Source: BTUB01 sp963836585 (GTDB lineage: Bacteria > Babelota > Babeliae > Babelales > Vermiphilaceae). From it: DNA of 64,000 nucleotides. A program made the translations under genes and the position numbers. A model generated the notes under the pieces. It was not told where the DNA came from and ran no database searches. It saw only the letters and a program-made list of their open reading frames with translations. Shown here one piece after another: positions 6,797-16,800 of this stretch. The DNA is taken from assembly GCA_963836585.1 (NCBI GenBank), contig CAWIJV010000003.1, positions 186,001 through 250,000 on the forward strand, read 5' to 3'. Each line of letters starts with the position of its first letter. Position 1 is the stretch's first letter.

Positions 6797-8521
6797 CTAT
6801 GATTTATCAGATTTTTCAGCAGCAGGACGGTTTGACCGTTCTTTGCGCTCAGTATGAGTGCTGGTGCTCGCGGCACTTTCCTTTTTGAGGCTGAGGCCGA
6901 GCTTGCGATCTTCTTTGTTAACATTGATAACTCTAAATTGTTCTTTTTGCCCAACTTTGAGAATATCCTCAACTTTATTAACATTATGATCGGCAAGTTC
7001 TGAAATATGCACGAGTCCTTCAATACCGGTTGGCAACTTAATAAAGGCGCCAAAATTGGTAATTTTGGAAACGGTGCCTTCCACCATGCTTCCCACCGGA
7101 TACTCATTTTCAATCGCATCCCATGGATCTTGTTGCAACTGCTTAACGCCTAACGATATTTTCTTGTTGTTTCTATCAACTGCCAAGACAACCGCTTCTA
7201 CCGCGTCGCCTTTCTTATAGATATCGCTTGGATGATCAATATGTTCAGTCCATGAAAGATCGGAGATGTGCACCAAGCCATCAATGCCCGGCATCAGTTG
7301 TACAAAGATACCAAAATCGGTGATATTGCTAATGGTGCCTTTAACATGCTGGCCTACTTTGAACTGCTCTTCAACATGTTCCCAAGGATTTTTATCTAGC
7401 TGCTTGATACTCAGTGACATTCTGCGGTTTTCTTTATCCAGAGAAACCACAAGTACTTCAATCTCTTGGCCGGCTTTGAACTTGTTGTGCAGATCATTGA
7501 TGCGATCGGTCCAAGAAACTTCAGAAATATGCACCAAGCCTTCAACGCCTTTTATGACCTCTACAAACAGACCGTAATCGGTGATGCTGGCAATCTTGCC
7601 TTTGATTTTTTGGCCAACTGAAAGCGTTTCAGCCGCTTTATCCCATGGATTTTCGCTTAATTGCTTGAGCCCCAGGGAGATCTTTTCGCTGTCTCTATCA
7701 AAGGAGAGTACTTTCACAGCAATGGTATCACCCACCTTCACCATCTCACTTGGATGGGAGATGCGGCCCCAGGTCATATCAGTAATATGGAGCAGGCCAT
7801 CAACGCCGCCGATATCAATAAATACGCCGTAGTTGGTGACATTTTTCACCATGCCCTGGATCACTTGGCCTTCAGAGAGAGTGTCGAGTACCTTCTTGCG
7901 GGTTTCTGAACGCGCGTCGGCCAAGAATTTGCGCCGAGAGATGATCACGTTGCCGCGCTTTTTGTTAATTTTAATGATGGCTGCCGTGATTGTTTGGCCA
8001 ACATATTGGTCAAAGTCTACCACGCGCTGCAGGTCAATTTGGGAGCCGGGCAAGAATGCCGGAATGCCAATATCAACGCTCAGGCCACCTTTAACTTTAT
8101 GGGTTACGGTGCCTTCAGCCGGTTTGCCTTCTTCAAAGAGGCGGGTAATTTCATCCCATGCGCGGAGCGCTTTTGCCTTTTCATAAGAAAGAATTACGGT
8201 GCCTTCGGAGCTTTCCAGTTCATCGAGGATCACTTCGATAGGGTCACCGGTCTTAAATTTTTTCAGTTCATGTTCGGAAAATTCATAGCGGGGAATAAAT
8301 CCGTCCGATTTAAAGTTGATGTCAACTAAGATGCCGTCATTATTAACGGTTAAGACGGTGCCGGTTACCAGTTTGCCGGTGCTCACATTTTCGAGCATAC
8401 CACCGTAATAGGCGGCCAGCTCTTGCAGCTGCTCGGGGCTTTTACCCAAGAGGCTTTCTTCGAGCAAAACGGCGCGATCGGCCTGGGCAAACTGACGGGG
8501 ATTTATAATTTCTTTTGACAT
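6797..8521 (-). CDS. rpsA: 30S ribosomal protein S1 (574 aa), with a possible frameshifted tail
   Basis: mRNA-binding ribosomal protein. Six S1 (OB-fold) repeats fill residues 45 to about 545, each with the GVEGLVHISE-type core (GVDGLLHITD, GVEGLVHISE, GIDGLVHISD, GIEGLVHISE and so on). The listed frame ends in EKSDKS at 6797. Beyond that stop, another frame reads without interruption to TAA at 6684-6686 and gives a coding-like tail (AAAKPAAATSKAKNLFQL, then ELEKYTARNRDG). One missing base near 6800 would join them into a 612-residue protein. Flanked by ndk and a Nudix gene on the same strand. Confidence 0.95.
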   Translation of the reverse strand: MSKEIINPRQFAQADRAVLLEESLLGKSPEQLQELAAYYGGMLENVSTGKLVTGTVLTVNNDGILVDINFKSDGFIPRYEFSEHELKKFKTGDPIEVILDELESSEGTVILSYEKAKALRAWDEITRLFEEGKPAEGTVTHKVKGGLSVDIGIPAFLPGSQIDLQRVVDFDQYVGQTITAAIIKINKKRGNVIISRRKFLADARSETRKKVLDTLSEGQVIQGMVKNVTNYGVFIDIGGVDGLLHITDMTWGRISHPSEMVKVGDTIAVKVLSFDRDSEKISLGLKQLSENPWDKAAETLSVGQKIKGKIASITDYGLFVEVIKGVEGLVHISEVSWTDRINDLHNKFKAGQEIEVLVVSLDKENRRMSLSIKQLDKNPWEHVEEQFKVGQHVKGTISNITDFGIFVQLMPGIDGLVHISDLSWTEHIDHPSDIYKKGDAVEAVVLAVDRNNKKISLGVKQLQQDPWDAIENEYPVGSMVEGTVSKITNFGAFIKLPTGIEGLVHISELADHNVNKVEDILKVGQKEQFRVINVNKEDRKLGLSLKKESAASTSTHTERKERSNRPAAEKSDKS

Positions 8522-8650
8522 AAAGAATGGTTCCTGGTGGCTATGTTAGCCACATTCCTTATCGGGTGATAAGGGTTAAAGGGTTTGAGAATTTTGTTTA
8601 ATACTAGTAAAAATACCATATTTGAGGCAAATAGCAAATTTAAATTTTTT

Positions 8651-9247
8651 CTATTTGGAAATTTGATTGTTGCTAATAATTGTATCAAAAATGATTTGGC
8701 TCCAGGTTTCCATATCAGGATAAAATTCGTGGCATTGGCTTACGGTGAGCAGGTGGCCACTTTTTAATTCCGAACGGACTTTGATATCCGGGCTGCTACC
8801 TTCTAGCAAAAGCACCAAGCCTAAATGCACCTGCCCCACCGGGGTGCTATCATCATTGAGGACGCCGAGGGTGGAAACGGTAACGGTGCCTTGGTATGAA
8901 ATTTCTTCTTCAAATTCCCGCTGCGCCCAATCAAAAATGGTCGCGCTATTTTTCATATCTTCTTGGCGCATATGCCCGCCGATGCCCAGCGAATATTTAT
9001 TTTTAAGCCGTTGCTCGGAACTGGTGGCCTTGCGCTGCATCAAGAAATAACGGTCAGCATGTTTAAAAACAAGATAGGGAATAATCTGTTTGTAAGTGGG
9101 ATCTTCTTCCATGGCCGGGCGCAGCTTAAACTCTTGATGGCGTGTGATAGTGTCTAATATAGTTTGGGTGTGTGTTGATAATCCCTGAAATGAAGTTTCG
9201 GGGAAAAGATGCATGCGCTTTACTACGAGAATATGTTCTTGGTTCAT
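8651..9247 (-). CDS. Nudix-type hydrolase (198 aa)
   Basis: Likely hydrolyses a nucleoside diphosphate linked to another moiety, substrate unknown. The Nudix box is recognisable from GIGGHMRQED to REFEEEISYQG (residues 88-120), with R110, E111 and the Glu run at 113-115 as the metal ligands. An N-terminal 55-residue region precedes the fold (IIPYLVFKHADRYFLMQRK). ATG start. It lies 129 bases upstream of rpsA on the same strand, directly after the small proline-rich gene. Confidence 0.75.
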   Translation of the reverse strand: MNQEHILVVKRMHLFPETSFQGLSTHTQTILDTITRHQEFKLRPAMEEDPTYKQIIPYLVFKHADRYFLMQRKATSSEQRLKNKYSLGIGGHMRQEDMKNSATIFDWAQREFEEEISYQGTVTVSTLGVLNDDSTPVGQVHLGLVLLLEGSSPDIKVRSELKSGHLLTVSQCHEFYPDMETWSQIIFDTIISNNQISK

Positions 9248-9255
9248 AAAAATTC

Positions 9256-9444
9256 CTATAATTTGGCGGCATATTTTTTTGCCAGTATGGTTGGTTGCTC
9301 TCCCAAGCGTGGGGGAGGAGGCAGTTGTGGTGTTGATGGCTCTGTTCTATAAGGTGGTAACGGCTTTTCCGGTGGTGGCAGATGTTGGTCGCCGCCAAAA
9401 TATGAATATGCTCCTATAACTAAATGCAGTGTGAATCGAATCAT
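9256..9444 (-). CDS. Small proline-rich protein (62 aa)
   Basis: Hydrophobic N-terminus (MIRFTLHLVIGAYSYFGG), then a Pro-rich body with LPPPEKPLPP and QLPPPPRLG. AGGAG sits six bases before ATG, so translation is likely. It lies 8 bases before the Nudix gene and may share its transcript. Probably exported or membrane-attached; function unknown. Confidence 0.6.
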   Translation of the reverse strand: MIRFTLHLVIGAYSYFGGDQHLPPPEKPLPPYRTEPSTPQLPPPPRLGEQPTILAKKYAAKL

Positions 9445-9535
9445 ACTATCTCCTGTTATTAATATTTAAGCAATATGCTACACTAAATTCCATCTATTTG
9501 ACTATGTAAATTTTTAAACATCATTTGTGGTAATT

Positions 9536-9572
9536 CTCTCGACTCGCAAGCTCGCTCGAGACGAACGGGGGG
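9536..9572. repeat. Short palindromic repeat fragment before leuS
   Basis: CTCTCGACTCGCAAGCTCGCTCGAGACGAACGG-like sequence shares the CGAACGG end and GC-rich style of the interspersed family. It looks like a degenerate or partial copy in the leuS leader. Confidence 0.4.
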
Positions 9573-9593
9573 CGGCGATTTTAAGGATCTCTT

Positions 9594-11485
9594 ATGAGTT
9601 ACGATTTTAAAACCATTGAAGAAAAATGGCAGAAGATATGGGCGCAGCATCCGCCGGCAAAAACTAAACCGGCCGGCTCAGGAAAAAAATTTTATTGCCT
9701 TGATATGTTCCCCTATCCTTCCGGTTCCGGTCTTCATGTGGGGCATTGGCGTGGCTATGTGTTATCCGATATTTATGCGCGTATCAAATGGCTTGAAGGC
9801 TATAATATCTTGCATCCAATGGGCTGGGATGCGTTTGGATTGCCGGCCGAAAATGATGCGATCAAAAAAGGAATTCCGCCTGCGCAGGGCACTGCCGCCA
9901 ATATTGCAAACTTTAAGCGTCAACTGCAGCATATTGCCGCTATCTATGATTGGGATAAAGAGATCAATACCACCGATCCTGATTATTATAAATGGACGCA
10001 ATGGATCTTTTTGAAAATGTATAATGCCGGGCTTGCCTATCGCGCTGAAATGCCGATCAATTGGTGCCCCAAGGATTTGACGGGCCTTGCCAATGAAGAA
10101 GTGATCGATGGCAAATGTGAGCGCTGCGGCACACCGGTGATTCAAAAAAATATCGCGCAATGGGTGCTCAAAATTACAGCGTATGCTGATAAATTGCTCG
10201 AGGGCCTGGATCGTCTTGATTGGCCTGAAAAAGTAAAAATGATGCAGCGCAATTGGATTGGCAAAAGCGAAGACGAAAACGGGGTGATCACGTATCATTT
10301 GCGCGATTGGCTGTTTTCACGCCAACGCTATTGGGGTGAACCAATTCCATTAGTGCATTGCCACAAAGATGGCATTGTGCCGGTTCCTGAAGATCAGTTG
10401 CCCGTTACTTTGCCACCGGTGGAAAAATATCAGCCAACGGGCACGGGCGAATCACCGCTTGCCGCCATCGATTCATGGGTAAATACTAAATGCCCTCAAT
10501 GCGGCGGGCCGGCAAAACGGGAAACAAATACCATGCCCCAGTGGGCCGGATCAAGCTGGTATTTCTTGCGCTATCCAAATCCTCACTTGAAAAACGAGCC
10601 GTTTGATAAAAAAGATATGGAATATTGGCTGCCGGTTGATCTGTATATTGGCGGCATTGAGCATGCGATTTTGCATCTGCTCTATGCGCGCTTTTATGTA
10701 AAAGTGTTGCATGATTTGGGCTATTTGCCCTTTGATGAACCGTTTGCGCATCTGTTTAACCAAGGCATGGTGCTCAAATATTCAGAAAAATCAGGCGCAG
10801 TAGAAAAAATGTCCAAATCGCAGGGAAATGTGGTGAACCCTGATGATATGGTGGCGCGCTATGGCTCCGATGCGCTGCGTATGTATATGATGTTTATGGG
10901 GCCGCCAGAGCTTGACTGTGAATGGCAAGATAATGGCATGGAGGGGATTAAACGTTTCCAAAACCGCTTGTGGGATTATCTGACTACTCCCGGCGCACAT
11001 TTTGCAAGATGGTGTGGATGAGGATATGCTCACCAAACAGCGCTTTAATAAATTTTTAAAAGAGTATCAAGAACGTTTGGCGCATTATAAACCCAATACC
11101 GCAATTTCTGCCATGATGGAATGGCTCAATGATGTAACGGCCGATCAGATGCTTTTGAGCCGTGCAACGGTGGAAAAACTCCTGGTTGCGTTTTCAGTGC
11201 TTGCGCCACATATGGCAAGCGAATTGCTGCGCGAGCTGTGTGGCAAACAGTTGCATGAATGCCCATGGCCGGCTTTTGATGCACAGATGGCTGCGCAAGA
11301 GATGCGCATGATTGTGGTGCAGGTGAATGGTAAATTGCGCGCTAATATTATGGCTAAAGCCCAATGCATCTGAGCATGAAGTGCGTGCGTTGGCAGAAAA
11401 AGAGATTATGCAATGGCTTGCCAATGCAGCGGTTAAGAAAATTATTTTTGTGAAGGATCGGCTTATTAATTTTGTGATATCATAA
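9594..11485 (+). CDS. leuS: Leucyl-tRNA synthetase without CP1 editing domain; two frame breaks
   Basis: Charges tRNA-Leu with leucine. The class I signatures HVGH (about residue 48) and KMSKS (about residue 407), the WCPKDLTGLANEEV region and SSWYFLRYP are present. NWIGKSEDENG runs straight into YHLRDWLFSRQRYWG: the roughly 190-residue CP1 editing domain that normally sits between these is absent. The first frame ends at 11021. The anticodon-binding part continues in a second frame (LKEYQERLAHYKPNTAISAM) and a third, to TAA at 11483-11485. Removing one C from CCC at 10989-10991 and one from CCC at 11360-11362 gives a single 629-codon protein. Either sequencing indels or a decaying gene. Confidence 0.93.
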
Positions 11486-11489
11486 GATG

Positions 11490-11616
11490 CCCCTCGATCC
11501 TCCTACGATACGCTATGGAGGACAGGTACGCCAAAGTCGCCTGCCCGACAGGCCTCGGCGAAGATCGGGGGCTAACGGATTCGTGGTAGTGTCTCGTGAG
11601 CGAGATGATCGAACCA
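11490..11616. repeat. Palindromic interspersed repeat region
   Basis: GC-rich spacer with nested inverted segments (CCCCTCGATC against GATCGGGGG; TACGATACG; CAGGCGACTT-like arms; ending GATCGAACCAT). It is related in style to the TTCGATACG family and has no credible reading frame. It separates leuS from the surface-protein locus. Confidence 0.6.
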
Positions 11617-11656
11617 TATTTTGGTAAATATTAAATCCGTAAAAAGGAGAATGCAC

Positions 11657-12022
11657 ATGAAGTATATTTTATTAATTTTCATGCTTAGCACTTGCGCTAC
11701 AGCGCAAGTAGCAATAAAAGCAAATTTTGCCATTGCGCGCGGATCAAAAGTGAGTCACAGCGCCACCAAGATTGTTTCTTATGATATGCCAACGCTGGCT
11801 TATCAAGATGATCGCACCTATGTGGAAGCAGAACTTTTAGAAATAAACGAACAGGAGATTATCCTGCGATTACTGATTGGCAGCAAGCTGGAAAATAGTC
11901 CATTCACCATGCGCGGTATGCCAAAAATTTCTGTCCCCATAACGCAAGGATTGGGGATGACTTCCATGAACTGTGATGGTAAAGAAGAACATTTTACGAT
12001 AATTATTAGTGTTTCAATATAA
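11657..12022 (+). CDS. Small exported protein (121 aa)
   Basis: Signal peptide MKYILLIFMLSTCATA, then a beta-rich body ending HFTIIISVSI. The start was chosen because AAAAAGGAG lies just upstream of this ATG and a signal peptide follows. It may be a remote paralog of the next gene: similar size, an ILRLL/MLVAV-type strand in the middle and a closing III-VS strand. First gene of the surface locus at 11.6-18.1 kb. Family unknown. Confidence 0.7.
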   Translation: MKYILLIFMLSTCATAQVAIKANFAIARGSKVSHSATKIVSYDMPTLAYQDDRTYVEAELLEINEQEIILRLLIGSKLENSPFTMRGMPKISVPITQGLGMTSMNCDGKEEHFTIIISVSI

Positions 12023-12036
12023 CAGGAGTCCCTCAT

Positions 12037-12417
12037 ATGAACTTTTTCAAAACAGCAGCTCTTAGTCTTGCCCTGCTTGCCAGCATCGCATCAGCAAAAC
12101 TAAAGGTGGAAGTTGCGCTCATCACCGAACAAATGAGTGGCATGTTTCCCGAGTTCATATTAAGTACTGCAGAGCCTGCGGTGCTTGATCTTGAAGATAT
12201 TCGTATCACTGCTACGCAAAAATCTGCATCAGATAATCCAAAAAATATGCTGGTTGCAGTGACCATGGCTACTAAAGATGAAAAGGGAAATTTTGCAGCA
12301 GGAGAAGTTATGGAAATTGCTTTGAATGAGCATGAAGAAGAGCAAGTGGGAGCATTTGGCGCAACCGATGGCTTAATGATTATTATTCGCGTGAGTAAAA
12401 TTGCGGAGCAAGATTAA
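12037..12417 (+). CDS. Small exported protein (126 aa)
   Basis: Signal peptide MNFFKTAALSLALLASIASA, then a beta-strand-rich, acidic domain ending LMIIIRVSKIAEQD. AGGAG precedes ATG. Starts 14 bases after its neighbour and is probably co-transcribed. Function unknown; possibly a periplasmic or surface partner of the large proteins downstream. Confidence 0.7.
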   Translation: MNFFKTAALSLALLASIASAKLKVEVALITEQMSGMFPEFILSTAEPAVLDLEDIRITATQKSASDNPKNMLVAVTMATKDEKGNFAAGEVMEIALNEHEEEQVGAFGATDGLMIIIRVSKIAEQD

Positions 12418-12523
12418 TAGAATTAGAAGAGCGCTAGTATTCTTTTAAAAAAATGATCTATGATGAGGGTACACAATAAATAGGAGGCTTTTTAAGATAC
12501 CGCATAAAAAGGAGCGGCATTCT

Positions 12524-13882
12524 GTGAAAAAAACTTTTAATCTATTGTTCTTGTTTTTTCTTCTACCAATCTATGTAACAGGATTGGATACCCGTGCAAT
12601 CTGCAACGGGTGCACCTTTACCGGTCCAGCTGCTCAATTTTGTAATGCTGCGATTGATAATCTTTGTGTTAACGGTAATGCGCAAATTCTGGGTGATCTG
12701 ACGGTGTGTGGCACTATTAATGGCGCTACCGGTTCAATGATACCCTGTTTATGCACATGCCCGCTGTTTGGTAATGTGGTGCGTGTTGATAAAGTCTATG
12801 GCAATGATGCAACCGGCGCGCCTAATGGCTGTCCTTTTTTAACTATCAATGCCGCCCTTGCAGCCGCCTCATCAGGTGATACGGTGTGGATTTTCCCCGG
12901 CACCTATGAAGAATCGCTGATTATTCCTAAAGGCGTAAGCGTTCGCGGACTATCAAGAAATAATGTAACCATTCAGCAAACCGATGTTACGCAAGCTACC
13001 GATCTGATCACGATGGGTGAAAATATTGTTTTTGAAGATATCGTTTTACATCTGACTTCATCAGAGCAGGTACAGCTGCGAGCAATGGTGTTCCCCGGAA
13101 CCACCACATTAACTTCACAAGTGAGAAGATGTTTTATAAATGTTAGTAATTTAACAGTAGAAGCGGGCAGCTCAAATGTATATGCTGTGCATGCTACCGG
13201 TGCGGCAGTTCTTCCCGAGCATATCTCGACGATTATGACTTGTAGCATTAATGCTACGTCGAATGCCGGTGGGGCAACGCGAGGAGTTTTAGTTGATAGC
13301 GCGAATAATGATCTGCATATCCAAAATACCAATATAATGGCAAGCGGAGTTAATGGCATTGCTATCGAAACAAATAATCCTACCGCGCAATGTGTTGCGC
13401 GGTATTGTTTGTTGGAAGGAGATTTAGCCGACATTTCTCAAACAGCGGGTACTCTTTCTCTTATCAATTCTGAACTTTTTAATTCGCAGGCAAATGGGTT
13501 GGGATTTGTGGCAGAGATTGAGCCAAATACTATTATTTGGGCAGATCCGGGCAGCTTGCCCGGAGGCATTAATTATATGAGGCCGGGCAGCTCAAGTGTT
13601 TCTCCCTATATCATCAACTTGCGCGCATCGCAGAAATTGCTTATTAAATCACTCAATGTGCGTGCGCAGTTCCCACCGGGCGGCTCAGTGAGTGATACAT
13701 GGACTGTGATGAGAAATGGAGTGGCTACGCCTCTTACCGTATCGCTCACCGGATCACAAAATACGAATATTAATGATACTGTTTCAGTTCATTATGATCT
13801 GGGTGATGATATTGCGCTTATGCTGAATAGAGCGCCAACATCAGGAACAATAGATGTGATTCTCATTATGGATCTTTATTAA
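12524..13882 (+). CDS. Exported right-handed beta-helix protein (452 aa)
   Basis: Signal peptide (GTG start, hydrophobic to about residue 20). A Cys-rich neck (CNGCTF, CNAAIDNLCV, PCLCTCPLFG) precedes a pectate-lyase-like beta-helix: VYGNDATGAPNG, INAALAAASSGDTVWIFPGTYEE and NGIAI are typical of DUF1565/NosD-like passenger domains. The C-terminal 100 residues form a separate beta-rich domain. Only 17 bases separate it from the collagen-like gene, with which it is probably co-expressed. Likely surface-exposed; no catalytic residues identified. Confidence 0.75.
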   Translation: MKKTFNLLFLFFLLPIYVTGLDTRAICNGCTFTGPAAQFCNAAIDNLCVNGNAQILGDLTVCGTINGATGSMIPCLCTCPLFGNVVRVDKVYGNDATGAPNGCPFLTINAALAAASSGDTVWIFPGTYEESLIIPKGVSVRGLSRNNVTIQQTDVTQATDLITMGENIVFEDIVLHLTSSEQVQLRAMVFPGTTTLTSQVRRCFINVSNLTVEAGSSNVYAVHATGAAVLPEHISTIMTCSINATSNAGGATRGVLVDSANNDLHIQNTNIMASGVNGIAIETNNPTAQCVARYCLLEGDLADISQTAGTLSLINSELFNSQANGLGFVAEIEPNTIIWADPGSLPGGINYMRPGSSSVSPYIINLRASQKLLIKSLNVRAQFPPGGSVSDTWTVMRNGVATPLTVSLTGSQNTNINDTVSVHYDLGDDIALMLNRAPTSGTIDVILIMDLY

Positions 13883-13899
13883 AGGAAGAGAAAAAAATA

Positions 13900-16800
13900 G
13901 TGAAAATGATAAGAATCGTTTGCGCATTGATGCTCATAATTTCTAGCACCGGTAAAGCCGGGTTATGTACTGCAGCTTCTGATGTTAAAGCATATGCATT
14001 GCAGATTCAACCGAATGGTGCGTTGCTTGCTGGAGGATATGCCACTATTAATGGTGTCCAGCAGTTTATTCTTGCGCGATTTAATGATGATGGATCTCTG
14101 GATACCACATTTAATGGCACCGGTATGGTAACTTCCATTTTTGGCAATAGTGCCATCATACAAGGTATTGGCATTCAAGCAGACAATAGCATTTTGGTAA
14201 CCGGGCCGGCCTCACTGAATGATTTTAATCAATATATTGTGGTGCAATATACTCCTCTGGGAGCCGTTGATCTATCGTTTGGCATTAATGGTGTAGTAAC
14301 CAAAATTACCGGTACCAATTCAACAACAGCGAATCTTGCACTCACGCCGCTGGGCCAAATAATGGTAATTGGCACTGTCCAAAATAATGCTTTATCCCAG
14401 TTTTTAATATTACGATTAAATTCTAATGGAGGATTTGATACCGCGTTTGGTACCGATGGCCAGGTGCTTACTTCAATTGGGCAAAATGTTATTGCGCGAG
14501 CGATTGCGGTGCAATCAAACGGTCAGATTGTGATAGGCGGGTTCTCTGCAAACTATTTTGTTGTTGCTCGCTATAATACCAATGGATCACTTGATACTAC
14601 CTTTAATAGTAATGGTGTTGCTGCCGTATCTCTTGGCACAACGGTAGCAGTTAATGCGCTGGTGATTCAGCCTGACGGTAAAATTATTCTGGGCGGACTT
14701 TCTGATAATCAATTCGCTCTTGTTCGCTATAATGCTAATGGCACATTAGATCCTTCATTTAATGGTACCGGTATTGTGAAAACGTTGGTTGGGTCAACGT
14801 CGGCAATTCTTTCGCTTGCGTTGCAACCCAACGGGCAAATTGTTGCTTGTGGATCTACTGTTGTTGGATCTTCTGACAATCAAGTTGTTGTTGTTCGTTA
14901 CAATACTGATGGTTCTCTTGATAATACATTCGGGGTTGGTGGCGTTGTGACAACCCGAGTTGGTTCTAATGCGGTTGTGCGTTCAGTTCAAATAGATTCG
15001 AGTAATAATATTGTGATGGCAGGCTCTACCGATACGAGTTACCTTTTGATTCGGCATACACCAACAGGAGCATTGGATCCGAGCTTTAATGGTAATGGCA
15101 CTGTAATTTTTCCACAAAGTAATAATAGTTCTATTACCGGCCCAACCGGTTCAATGGGAGCTACTGGAAGTGCGGGTATAACAGGTTCTGTCGGTGCGAC
15201 CGGTATGGCGGGAGTTACGGGACAAACTGGCGCAACCGGAGCAACCGGAAGTACTGGGGCGACTGGAAGTATGGGAGCAACTGGTGTAACGGGAAATACT
15301 GGAACAACCGGCTCAACTGGAGCAACTGGACAAATTGGTAACACTGGTTCAACGGGCAGCGTGGGCGCAACGGGAGTAGCCGGAAATACTGGCGCGGCTG
15401 GTGCAACGGGGAACACAGGTGCGACAGGAAGTACCGGAAACACGGGCGCTACTGGATCGATAGGCGCAACAGGAAATATCGGTTTGACTGGACCAACTGG
15501 ATCTACAGGCGCTACTGGCAACACGGGAGCAATTGGTGCAACTGGAAATACTGGTAACACAGGGCCAACCGGTGCGAATGGTGCAACTGGTTCGGTGGGA
15601 CCAACTGGACAAACTGGAAATACGGGAGCGACTGGAAATACAGGTGCCACAGGAAATGTTGGTGCAACGGGCGCAACGGGATCTAATGGAAGTACAGGAT
15701 CCACGGGAGCCACAGGGCAAATGGGCGTAACAGGTTCAACTGGAAATACGGGTGCAACCGGAAATACCGGACAAACTGGCGCGACTGGTGGTGCGGGTGC
15801 AACAGGACCTCAAGGAATAGCAGGTTCAACTGGCGCAACTGGTAATACTGGTGTAACCGGACCTCAAGGAATAACGGGATCAATAGGTGCGACTGGTGTT
15901 ACTGGAAATACTGGCCCAACAGGATTGATGGGACTCACCGGCCCCACTGGTAGCACGGGTGCGACTGGCCAAATGGGTGCGACGGGAAATGCGGGATCAA
16001 CCGGGCCAACCGGATCTACCGGAAATACTGGAAGTACAGGCGCAACAGGAACAATGGGAAATACCGGAGCTACGGGAAGCATTGGGGCAACTGGCGCAAT
16101 GGGAAATACTGGTACAGCTGGAATAACAGGTTCTGCTGGTGCGACAGGCCCGATGGGTGCAACGGGGCCAGCGGGATTAACTGGAAATGTTGGCGCAACA
16201 GGATCAACCGGTAATACAGGTGCAATGGGATCAACGGGACCGACCGGGTCTACTGGAAATACTGGGGCTACGGGAAGTGCCGGCGCAACTGGTTCTACTG
16301 GTGCAACCGGATCTATGGGAAATACTGGCGTGATCGGAGCAACAGGAGCTATGGGAGCCACTGGACCAGCGGGTGTAACAGGAAATACCGGTGCAACAGG
16401 TTCAACTGGAGCTACAGGACAAGCAGGCGTAACTGGATCCAAGGAGTAACAGGAAATGTTGGTGCAACAGGATCTGCGGGAGCAACTGGATCTACAGGCG
16501 CTACTGGCAACACGGGAGCAATTGGTGCAACTGGAAATACTGGTAACACAGGGCCAACCGGTGCGAATGGTGCAACTGGATCGACGGGAGCTACTGGCGC
16601 AACGGGCCAAACAGGATCTATCGGAAGTACCGGGGCAACAGGTAGCACGGGTGCAATGGGAAATACAGGCTCAATCGGATCGACCGGTGTAGCTGGACAA
16701 ACAGGTGCAACGGGACCTCAAGGAATAACAGGTTCTAGCGGAGCAAGTTGGTGCAACTGGATCAACAGGATCTACTGGTGCAACGGGGCCAGCGGGAAAT

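Noticed and set aside
10981..11375. UGA recoding in leuS to explain stops
   Set aside because: The downstream sequence resumes in another frame, so reading through UGA would not restore the protein; the loss is a frameshift.
15039..16648. Long minus-strand frames of PVAPVFPV-type repeats opposite the collagen region
   Set aside because: They are the antisense of the Gly-X-Thr triplets; the repetitive codons keep the opposite strand open, and there is no start or RBS with support.
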